DNA of 64,000 nt, taken from JANXQG01 sp963804375 (GTDB taxonomy: Bacteria > Planctomycetota > Planctomycetia > Pirellulales > Thermoguttaceae). Shown piece by piece: positions 1 to 7,078 of the stretch; position 1 is the first letter of the stretch; each line of letters begins with the position of its first letter. The notes under the pieces were generated by a model. It did no database searches. It saw only the letters and a list, made by a program, of their open reading frames with translations, and was not told the origin of the DNA. Both the position numbers and the translations under genes were made by a program. Where the stretch lies: positions 496,001 to 560,000 of the forward strand of contig CAWDQE010000018.1 of NCBI GenBank assembly GCA_963804375.1. Direction: 5' to 3'.

Positions 1-171
1 CGCCTGGCCCGGCGGTTGAAGACAGGGACCGTCTGGATCAATTGCTATAACATCTTCGACGCCGCCTTGCCCTTCGGCGGATACAAACAGTCGGGCTGGG
101 GCCGCGAAATGGGCCTGGCGGCCGTGGAGCTTTATACCGAGGTCAAGGCCGTGACGACACGCCTGGCGTGA
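1..171 (+). CDS. Aldehyde dehydrogenase, C-terminal end (partial)
   Basis: The first 56 codons in frame 1 end at a TGA at 169-171. They read as the C-terminus of an NAD(P)-dependent aldehyde dehydrogenase. GTVWINCYN, then LPFGGYKQSGWGREMG, then YTEVKAV are the typical end of the substrate-binding and oligomerisation region of this superfamily. The catalytic Cys and the Rossmann domain lie upstream of the window, so the substrate cannot be told. The INCYN..DAALPFGG pattern resembles the betaine/phenylacetaldehyde/retinal dehydrogenase group more than succinate-semialdehyde dehydrogenases, but that is only an impression. The gene converges on the minus-strand PEP-CTERM gene with about 20 bases between the stop codons. 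Confidence 0.93.
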   Translation, partial: RLARRLKTGTVWINCYNIFDAALPFGGYKQSGWGREMGLAAVELYTEVKAVTTRLA

Positions 172-191
172 ACGGCTAAACAGCCGTAGCC

Positions 192-3100
192 CTACGTCAA
201 GGCCGGCGGCATGCGTCTAGAAATCCCGCGGCGGGGCCGGGCGACCGTAGAGATAGCCCTGGCCGAGATCGAAGCCCATCTGCCGACAGGACTCGTCCTC
301 GGCGGCCGTTTCCACGCCTTCCGCCACGGAAGTGAGGCCAGGGCCGTAAACAACAGCGCCAGCGTGCCCGGTTCCGGCACCGGCGAGGCCGTAAGCGAAG
401 CAGCCGGCGCTGCGGCCGCCGCGGCGAAGATCGACGCCGCGCCCGCGCCGATGGTCAAGCTCGACCCGTCGGCCAGGGCACCGTTGGATTCCAGGACCAG
501 TATGCCGCCTTCGACCACCGTACCGCCCGTGTACGTGTTGTTCGTGCCGCTGAGGACCAACGTGCCGTTGCCGGCCATCGTCAGACCGCCGCTGCCGCTG
601 AGGATTCCCGAGAGCTCGGCATCGACAGCCGCCAGGCCGGAAGCCACCAGGACGGTTTGCGGTCCACTGCCCAGATTGATCGGGTTTTGAAAATCGACCG
701 TCGAATCGTCCGACGGCGTGCCGAGCATCAGCGGCGCGCCGTTGGGCAGAAAGCTGCCGCTGCCCCAAGTCAACTGTGCCGAATTGCCCAGGTTCACGAT
801 GCGGTTTGCCCCCACGGCCGAGAAGCCGCCGCCGTTGGACGTAAACTGCACCTGGCCCGGACCGGTACCCAGGTTGCAGGTAAAGTCTCCTGCCGCCAGT
901 TCGATCACGCCCCCGTCGAGCGTCAGATTGCTGCCGCCCGGCAAGGCCCCGGAGTTGCTCAGCCGCAATATGATGCCGGAGACAGTCGTCGGTCCCGTAT
1001 AGGTGTTGCTGGCAGTAAGTTCCAGCGTGCCGTAGCCGATCATCGTCAGCCCGCCGCTGCCGCTGAGCACGCCCGAGAGCCGGGCATTCACGGCCGCCGT
1101 GCCGGAGCCGGCAGCCACCTGGACGGTTTGCACCCCGTTGCCCAGATTGATCGGGTTCTGAAAATCGATGGTCGAATCGGCCGAGGGCGTGCCAAGCATC
1201 AGCGGCGCGCCGCTGGGTAGAAAGCTGCCGCTGCCCCAGGTCAACGCCGCCGAATTGCCCAGGTTCACGATGCGGTTCGCCCCGACGGCCGAGAAGCCGC
1301 CGCCGCTGGACGTGAACTGCACCTGGCCCGGACCGGTACCCAGGTTGCGGGTGAAGTCTCCCGCGTTCAGTTCGATCACGCCCCCGTCGAGCGTGAGATT
1401 GCTGCCGGTTGACGTTGCGCCGGTGCCGCCGGGCAAGGCGCCGGCGTTGCTGAGCCGCAGGATGCCGCCAGAGACGGTCGTCGATCCGGTATAAGTATTG
1501 CTGGCCGTCAGCTCCAATGTGCCGCCCCCGTTCACGATCAGCCCGCCGCTGCCGCTGAGGACGCCCGAGAGTTGGGCATCCACGGGCGCCAGGCCGGAAG
1601 CCACCTCGACGGTTTGCGTCCCGCTGCCCAGATTGAGCGGATTTTGAAAATCGACCGTCGCATCGGCTGCGGCCGTACTGAGCATCAGCGGCGCGCCGTT
1701 GGGCAGAAAGCTGACGGTGCCCCAAGTCAACGTCGCCAAATTGCCCAGGTTCACGACGCGGTTTGCCCCCACGGCCGAGAAGCCGCCACCGTTGGATGTG
1801 AACTGCACCTGGCCCGAACCGCTGCCGACGGTGGCCGTGAAGTTTGCAGCCGCCAGTTCGATCACGCCGCCGTCGAGCGTCAGATTGCTGCCGCCCGGCA
1901 AGGCCCCCGAATTGCTCAGCCGCAAAGTGGCGAAGGAGACGGTCGTTGGTCCCGTATAGGTGTTGCTGGCAGTCAATTCCAACAAGCCGCCGCCCGTCAC
2001 GGTCAGCCCGCCGCTGCCGCTGAGGACACCCGAGAGCTGGGCGTTCACGGCCGCCGTGCCGGAGCCGGCCGTCACCTGGACAGTTTGCGGCCCGCTGCCC
2101 GCCAGGATCTGGATCGGATTCTGAAAATCGAGCGTCGAATCGGACGCCGGCGAGCCGAGCATCAGCAGGGCTTGATCGGGCAGAAAATTGCCGCTGCCAC
2201 CCCACGTCAACGTCGCCGAGTTGCCGATGTTGACGATGCGGTTTGCCCCTACGGCCGCGAAGCCGCCGCCGTTGGACGTGAACTGCACCTGGCCGGCGGC
2301 GGTGCCCGAACTGCGGGTGAAGTCTCCCGCATTCAGTTCGATCACGCCGCCGTCGAGCGTGAGATTGCCGCCAGGCAAGGCCCCCGTGTTGCTCAGCCGC
2401 AAGGTGGCGAAGGAGACGGTGGTTGGTCCGGTATAGGTGTTGCTGGCGGTGAGCTCCAATGTGCCGCCGCCGTAAACGATCAGCCCGCCGCTGCCGCTGA
2501 GGATGCCCGAAAGCTGGGCGGCCACGGCCGCCGTGCCGGAGCCGGCCGTCACCTGCACTGTTTGCGGCCCGCTGCCCGCCAACTGGATCGGATTCTGAAA
2601 ATCGACCGTGGAATCGGCCCAGGGCGTGCCGAGCATCAGCGGGGCTTGGTCGGGCAGGAAGCTGCCGCTGCCGCCCCACGTCAACGTGGCCGAATTGCTC
2701 AGGTTCACGATGCGGTTTGCCCCCACGGCCGAGAAGCCGCCACCGTTGGCCGTGAACTGGACCTGGCCGGCGGCGGTGCCCGCGCTGCGCGTGAAGTCTC
2801 CCGCGTTCAATTCGATCACGCCGCCGTCGAGCGTGAGATTGCTGCCGGTTGCCGTTGCCGCGGTTCCGCCCGGCAACGACGCCGTGTTGCTCAGCCGCAA
2901 GGTGGCGAAGTAGACGGTGGTTGGTCCGGTATAGGTGTTGCTGGCCGTTAGCTCCAATGTGCCGCCACCGTAAATGGTCAGCCCGCCGCTGCCGCTGAGG
3001 ACACCTGAAAGCTGGGCGGCGACGGCCGCCGTGCCCGAACCGGCCGTCACCTGAACAATTTGCGGCCCGGTCCCCGCCACCTGGATCGGATTTTGGAAAT

Positions 3101-3887
3101 CGACCGTCGAATCGGCCCAGGGCGTGCCGAGCATCAGCGGCGCCTGATCGGGCAGGAAACTGCCGCTACCGCCCCACGTCAACGTCGCCGAGTTGCCGAT
3201 GTTGACAATGCGGTTCGCCCCTACGGCCGCGAAGCCGCCGCCGTTGGACGTGAACTGAACCTGGCCGGCGGCGGTGCCCGCGTTGCGCGTGAAGTCTCCC
3301 GCGTTCAGTTCGATCGCGCCGCCGTCAAGCGTGAGATTGCTGCCGCTCGGCAAGGCCGCGGTGTTGCTCAGTTGCAGAATGCCGCCGGAGACGGTCGTGG
3401 CTCCGCTATAGTTATTGCTTGCCGTGAGAGTCAGCGTGCCGGTACCGGCGTTTGTCAGCCCGCCGCTGCCGGAGAGGATGGCGCCGATGGTGGCATCCGC
3501 ATCCGTCGTAATCGTCGTCGCGGCAGCGCCCAACGCCAGCGACCCGCCGCTGATCGTGTAGGCGCCCACAACGGAGGCACTGAACGTCATGGCACCCACG
3601 GCGACTCCCGCGCCGCTGACTGTCACCGTGCCCGCCGTGCCGCCTGTGCCGAAAACGGCCGTGCAAGTGCCGCCGCTTGTGGGCCAGGCGACATCCTGGC
3701 TGCCTGTCCACCAGTTGTTATACGATGCGCCCGTGCTCCAAGTGCCGCTGCCGTCTTGGGCGCCGGACTGGCCCGTGTTCGCATCCCATGTGTACGTGGC
3801 CGCAGCGGCGGGCTGCGCGAGAAACACCAAGACCACTGCCACAGCAAGAATCGGGACAATTCGCGGGACGTCGATTGCGGCTTTCAC
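192..3887 (-). CDS. Autotransporter-repeat surface protein with degenerate PEP-CTERM tail
   Basis: Secreted protein of 1,231 residues from a GTG start at 3887. A signal peptide (about residues 1-30) is followed by a Gly/Thr/Ser-rich region with 'LxGxGxLTxxGxGTLxLTxxNTYTGxTTV' autotransporter-associated beta-strand repeats, which should form a beta-solenoid. Six near-identical copies of a unit of about 160 residues occur. Each holds LTLDGG, GQVQF, NRIVNLGNSA, FLPDQAPLMLG and QTVQV. A PEP-CTERM-like sorting motif, VPEPGTLALLFTALASL, occurs near residue 1170. Normally such a tail ends within about 10 residues of a 20-residue membrane helix. Here the hydrophobic stretch is only about 12 residues and is followed by about 45 basic, non-helical residues. 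Those residues are the wrong frame of an EAL-domain fragment (see 217-345). The natural C-terminus therefore appears lost by a rearrangement, and exosortase processing may be impaired. No exosortase with the usual active site was recognised in the window. Confidence 0.85.
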   Translation of the reverse strand: MKAAIDVPRIVPILAVAVVLVFLAQPAAAATYTWDANTGQSGAQDGSGTWSTGASYNNWWTGSQDVAWPTSGGTCTAVFGTGGTAGTVTVSGAGVAVGAMTFSASVVGAYTISGGSLALGAAATTITTDADATIGAILSGSGGLTNAGTGTLTLTASNNYSGATTVSGGILQLSNTAALPSGSNLTLDGGAIELNAGDFTRNAGTAAGQVQFTSNGGGFAAVGANRIVNIGNSATLTWGGSGSFLPDQAPLMLGTPWADSTVDFQNPIQVAGTGPQIVQVTAGSGTAAVAAQLSGVLSGSGGLTIYGGGTLELTASNTYTGPTTVYFATLRLSNTASLPGGTAATATGSNLTLDGGVIELNAGDFTRSAGTAAGQVQFTANGGGFSAVGANRIVNLSNSATLTWGGSGSFLPDQAPLMLGTPWADSTVDFQNPIQLAGSGPQTVQVTAGSGTAAVAAQLSGILSGSGGLIVYGGGTLELTASNTYTGPTTVSFATLRLSNTGALPGGNLTLDGGVIELNAGDFTRSSGTAAGQVQFTSNGGGFAAVGANRIVNIGNSATLTWGGSGNFLPDQALLMLGSPASDSTLDFQNPIQILAGSGPQTVQVTAGSGTAAVNAQLSGVLSGSGGLTVTGGGLLELTASNTYTGPTTVSFATLRLSNSGALPGGSNLTLDGGVIELAAANFTATVGSGSGQVQFTSNGGGFSAVGANRVVNLGNLATLTWGTVSFLPNGAPLMLSTAAADATVDFQNPLNLGSGTQTVEVASGLAPVDAQLSGVLSGSGGLIVNGGGTLELTASNTYTGSTTVSGGILRLSNAGALPGGTGATSTGSNLTLDGGVIELNAGDFTRNLGTGPGQVQFTSSGGGFSAVGANRIVNLGNSAALTWGSGSFLPSGAPLMLGTPSADSTIDFQNPINLGNGVQTVQVAAGSGTAAVNARLSGVLSGSGGLTMIGYGTLELTASNTYTGPTTVSGIILRLSNSGALPGGSNLTLDGGVIELAAGDFTCNLGTGPGQVQFTSNGGGFSAVGANRIVNLGNSAQLTWGSGSFLPNGAPLMLGTPSDDSTVDFQNPINLGSGPQTVLVASGLAAVDAELSGILSGSGGLTMAGNGTLVLSGTNNTYTGGTVVEGGILVLESNGALADGSSLTIGAGAASIFAAAAAAPAASLTASPVPEPGTLALLFTALASLPWRKAWKRPPRTSPVGRWASISARAISTVARPRRGISRRMPPALT
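217..345 (-). pseudogene. EAL-domain C-terminal remnant, out of frame under the PEP-CTERM gene
   Basis: In the minus frame that ends with TAG at 219-217, about 40 codons read LTSVAEGVETAAEDES, then CRQMGFDLGQGYLYGRP, then APPRDF and stop. This is the conserved end of the EAL cyclic-di-GMP phosphodiesterase domain (AEGVET, then QG[YF]L[FY]GRP). No upstream EAL sequence remains in this frame, where only a shadow of the repeat gene is open. The fragment lies under the last codons of the 192-3887 gene in another frame. It is best read as a fossil of a deleted EAL gene whose 3' end was joined to the truncated PEP-CTERM gene. Confidence 0.8.
890..3390 (-). repeat. Six direct repeats of about 480 bp inside the PEP-CTERM gene
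   Basis: The sequence encoding NLTLDGG recurs near 911, 1381, 1868, 2348, 2821 and 3317, so the period is 470-493 bp. The copies differ by small indels and by substitutions. The second half of the gene (five 'GTGPG' or 'GSGSG' type units) is more diverged from the first three 'GTAAGQVQF' copies. Such an array expands and contracts by recombination and is prone to collapse in assembly. Confidence 0.85.
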
Positions 3888-4056
3888 GGTTGCAACACAC
3901 CAAGGAAATCAAGGGCTGTCTGGTTTGCAAAGTTCTATGAGTATTCTTCGCAAACCAAGGCCGTTTTCAAGGCCTCTAGCCGATGGAATCACAATGTCCA
4001 TCATAGTTGAAAGTTGCAAAAACCGCCAGGAATTTTCTGAACTTGGCTTATCGCTT
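3888..4056. other. Intergenic, upstream of the PEP-CTERM gene
   Basis: This stretch separates the PEP-CTERM gene from the operon upstream on the same strand. It is clearly richer in A+T than its surroundings, which fits a promoter for the GTG-started gene, but no convincing -35/-10 pair or Shine-Dalgarno was seen. Confidence 0.4.
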
Positions 4057-7000
4057 TCATGGTTGTTTACTTTCAACAATTCCGCGGAGCAGCGCAAACT
4101 CGACGTCGTAGACCCGCCGCAATTCGTCGTCGGGAACAACGTCGCCCGTGCCGCCCATGTTGGCGTCCGTGAACCGCGAGCCGAAGCCGAGCACTGTGAC
4201 CGAGCCCTCACCGAAAGACGCGCGGGCCGCAACCGGGCGGCCCTCCACCCAGGCAAACGGCTCGCCACCCTTGACCGGCGACGCATCGGTGACGGCAATC
4301 GACGGCCATTTCGCCTCGCCTTTCAGCGGCCCGCTCAACGCCGACGAACTATCCAGCGCCAACCCGAACGGCTCGAGCAAATCGTTGGCCGTGGAACCCT
4401 TGTTTTCCACGGAATCGACGACGAGCACCTTGCCGCCCTCGCGCACGTATTGCACCAGCTTATCGCGAAAACCGCGCGGCAGGGGCAGGTGCGGATAACA
4501 GAACACAATCGCATCGCCCGTAAAAACCTTTGGGACGTTTCGGCGCGCCGTAAAATATCCCAGCCGCAGGATCCACCGCTCGAAGATGCCGAAGCCCGGC
4601 TGCTCGTGGAGGGTGATGAAACCGGCCGACGAAAGAGGGCAATCGCAGAGGGTCCGGTCGATGGAAAACTCGACCAGCGGGCGGACCCGCGGGGGCGGCG
4701 GCACCGCCCGCTGATTCAGCCCCCAGCTTCCCACGACCGCCAGGCTCCAGCCCAGCAGGCCCGCCGCCACGAGCATGATCCATCCCGCCTGCCCGCCGCG
4801 CGCCGCCAACGACCGCGACCACGACCACGACCATGGGTACATGGTGCCCGACATGGTGCCCGACATGGTGACCGCCACCGGCAAGAGGAGCAGGCCGGCG
4901 ATCAGCAGCCAGGGCCGCGGATCGATCGGGCTGTTCACGTGGTTGAGCCACTCCAGCATGCCCAGCATCAATTCGGACTTGCCCGGCTCGAACGTGCAGA
5001 AGTTGGAGAAGACGGTGGAGTCGGTAAAGGCCGCCACCCGGCCGCGGCCGTGCTGGACCGCCCAAAGCTGGACGAAGGCCCCGTAGCGCATCTCGGCGGA
5101 GTCGACCGGCTCCGGGTAGAAGTTGTCGGCGTGGTAGTCGGCCATCAGGCTCTTCAACCCCGTGTTGCAGATCGCCGCCCGCCCACGACTCGTGCCCGGA
5201 TCAATCGAGCAGGAGATGGCGAAATCCATCCCCGGCATGTACTGATCCCTCCCCGGCAAGTACTGGATGATGGGATGCGGCGCTAACGGCGGATCGAAAT
5301 GCTCCTCGAAGACCGAATCGATCCCAAACAGGCAGTCGAAGCGGTAAGAGAAACCGAACCTCCGGGCCACGCCGTTCAGCGCCGTGCCGCAGCCCACAAG
5401 CTCGGCGCGCTCGTCGACCGGCACGGGCGCGCTGCGCTCGACGAAGCGGACCACCGGAACGTCGGTGTGCTCGCCGATCATCATCAGCCCGCCGCCCCGC
5501 TCGACGAAACGGACCACCGCGTCGACCTCGTCGGCGGAGTAAGAGCGGCTGGGAGTTTTCAGCACCAGGATGTCGCAATTCTCCAGGGCCGCATCGTCCA
5601 ACGGCGTGGTCTGCCGCGCTACGTCGTAGTAACGCTTGCAGTAGTCGAAGATACAGTAGTAGTTGTAACCCGACATGTTGCCGTACCAGTTCGTGTCATA
5701 GGGCCGGTCGGCGCGTTCCCAAGCAAGTTCCGGCCTGGGATAACATTCTTCGACGAGCACGCGGCCTGGTTTGCGGGGGCCGGCCGGCTCCCAGAAGAGG
5801 CCGAGCCCGACCAGCCCGACCGCCGCCAGCGTGAGGACGACGCTCAGGGCATAACGGGCATTAGGACCCGTCCAAGAGAAGGTTGTGGTCTGGGCGTCTC
5901 GCCTGCCAGGGGCAGCCGGGACGGCCGCACCACTCTGGCCTGAAGCAGCCGGGACGGCTGCACCACGCAAACTCTGTCGCCGGCAATTCGCCCACGCCAG
6001 CAACACCGGCCCGGCCAACATCGCCAACAGCACCCACGGGTTCCAGAAGAGCTTCATCGAATCCAGTGGGGCATCGTAGTCCACGCGGAGTACGCGGTCG
6101 AGGTAGACGGCGATCAACAGCGCGGCCCGAAAGGGAAGCCAGGCAACCATCAGCAAGACGAACCTGGCGGCAACGCCAGCTTGGCGGCGAATCCGCCCGT
6201 AGGATGCACCCGGGCGCCATGTACCATTGGTCGTGGTCGTGATCGGCCCGTCCGATTCGCCAGTCGGCCGGTCTGGCCCGCTCTTCCACCACGACAGTAA
6301 AAGTCCACTGACCAGGAAGCACCAGGTTGGCGGATCGAGCAGGAGCTCCCACGTCGCGGCAAAGTGGTGGATCTTCCGCATGGAGAAGACCGTCACGCTA
6401 CTTTCTCCTGCCGCGGCATCCACGCCCAAAGCACGCAGCACCGCGGCAAGCCCCCATGCTACCACAGCGGGCAGATCGTGGGACCGCGCAGTGACCGTCT
6501 CGTAAAGGAACATGGCCAGCGACTGGACCAGGAGAACACATCCGGCCAACAGGCACGTCCCCGCGACGGCCGAAAGCCAGCGGTCCCTTGATAACTTCGG
6601 CTCAAACCACCACCGCGTTGAAGGATCGTAGGAAGCCGGCACTACCGGCACGACTTCATCCGGCGAGACAAAGGCATCGGAAGGATCACCTGGAGACATG
6701 ACCGGCGGCGCAACACTCCCGGCCTCCCAAAGATGCGACAGAATCGCCAACAGCAGGCCCGCGCCCACCAATCCCGTAGCGGCGCGATAAGGCCAAGGCA
6801 TGAGCCAGATGGCCGGCAGGACCATCAGCAGCGCCAGGGCCGATGACCGCCAATCCGGCAGGCGGAATCGCCGCGTTGCCAGCAGGGCCGTGCCCGCCGC
6901 GACCGTGATTGCCCACCAAAACATGTGAATCCACAAGGCCGGGACAACGAAAAGCGGCGCCGCGCCCTCCGTGAGCGTGATGCTCCACGCCGGCCAATCG

Positions 7001-7071
7001 GTGGCATGATAGTAGTGCAGCCCTACGAGCCAGGAGACCGATAACAGGGCAAGGCCGATCCAAGCGGGCAT
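4057..7071 (-). CDS. Multi-pass membrane protein with two GATase1-like domains
   Basis: A 1,004-residue protein. The order is: N-terminal membrane helices (about 1-110), another hydrophobic block (about 160-265), helices near 290-400, a soluble domain (about 435-665), two helices (about 690-760) and a second soluble domain (about 800-1000). The first soluble domain has the fold pattern of class I glutamine-amidotransferase-like (GldG/DUF4350-type) domains, with DILVLKTPSRSYSADEVDAV and then VERGGGLMMIGEHTD. The second repeats it (DAIVFCYP, then VREGGKVLVVDSVENKG). No catalytic Cys-His-Glu set is evident, so a binding or structural role is more likely than amide hydrolysis. It starts 7 bases after the stop of the upstream paralogue, with TGAGGAA as ribosome binding site, so the two are co-transcribed. 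A GAAVPAA repeat insertion lies near residue 380. Function unknown. Confidence 0.75.
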   Translation of the reverse strand: MPAWIGLALLSVSWLVGLHYYHATDWPAWSITLTEGAAPLFVVPALWIHMFWWAITVAAGTALLATRRFRLPDWRSSALALLMVLPAIWLMPWPYRAATGLVGAGLLLAILSHLWEAGSVAPPVMSPGDPSDAFVSPDEVVPVVPASYDPSTRWWFEPKLSRDRWLSAVAGTCLLAGCVLLVQSLAMFLYETVTARSHDLPAVVAWGLAAVLRALGVDAAAGESSVTVFSMRKIHHFAATWELLLDPPTWCFLVSGLLLSWWKSGPDRPTGESDGPITTTTNGTWRPGASYGRIRRQAGVAARFVLLMVAWLPFRAALLIAVYLDRVLRVDYDAPLDSMKLFWNPWVLLAMLAGPVLLAWANCRRQSLRGAAVPAASGQSGAAVPAAPGRRDAQTTTFSWTGPNARYALSVVLTLAAVGLVGLGLFWEPAGPRKPGRVLVEECYPRPELAWERADRPYDTNWYGNMSGYNYYCIFDYCKRYYDVARQTTPLDDAALENCDILVLKTPSRSYSADEVDAVVRFVERGGGLMMIGEHTDVPVVRFVERSAPVPVDERAELVGCGTALNGVARRFGFSYRFDCLFGIDSVFEEHFDPPLAPHPIIQYLPGRDQYMPGMDFAISCSIDPGTSRGRAAICNTGLKSLMADYHADNFYPEPVDSAEMRYGAFVQLWAVQHGRGRVAAFTDSTVFSNFCTFEPGKSELMLGMLEWLNHVNSPIDPRPWLLIAGLLLLPVAVTMSGTMSGTMYPWSWSWSRSLAARGGQAGWIMLVAAGLLGWSLAVVGSWGLNQRAVPPPPRVRPLVEFSIDRTLCDCPLSSAGFITLHEQPGFGIFERWILRLGYFTARRNVPKVFTGDAIVFCYPHLPLPRGFRDKLVQYVREGGKVLVVDSVENKGSTANDLLEPFGLALDSSSALSGPLKGEAKWPSIAVTDASPVKGGEPFAWVEGRPVAARASFGEGSVTVLGFGSRFTDANMGGTGDVVPDDELRRVYDVEFALLRGIVESKQP
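5909..5968. repeat. In-frame repeat insertion (GCAGCCGGGACGGC, two copies)
   Basis: Two direct copies of GCAGCCGGGACGGC(C/T)GCACCAC about 34 bases apart, preceded by a TGGGCGTCTCGCCTGCC-like arm at 5891. They encode Ala/Pro/Gly-rich GAAVPAA linkers inside the 4057-7071 gene. A related GTGCAGGCGTCCCGCCTGCC element lies near 55603 in another gene, so this looks like a dispersed repeat that settled in frame. Confidence 0.55.
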
Positions 7072-7078
7072 AGGTTCC

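Noticed and set aside
217..2679. 820-codon minus-strand frame under the PEP-CTERM gene
   Set aside because: Composition (Arg/Gln/His rich) and lack of any domain show it is a shadow frame. Only its last ~40 codons are meaningful, as the EAL remnant.
1572..2951. 459-codon plus-strand frame
   Set aside because: Antisense shadow of the repeat gene; it repeats only because the sense gene does.
3589..5286. 565-codon plus-strand frame
   Set aside because: Spans the intergenic region and lies antisense to two genes, with no recognisable domain.
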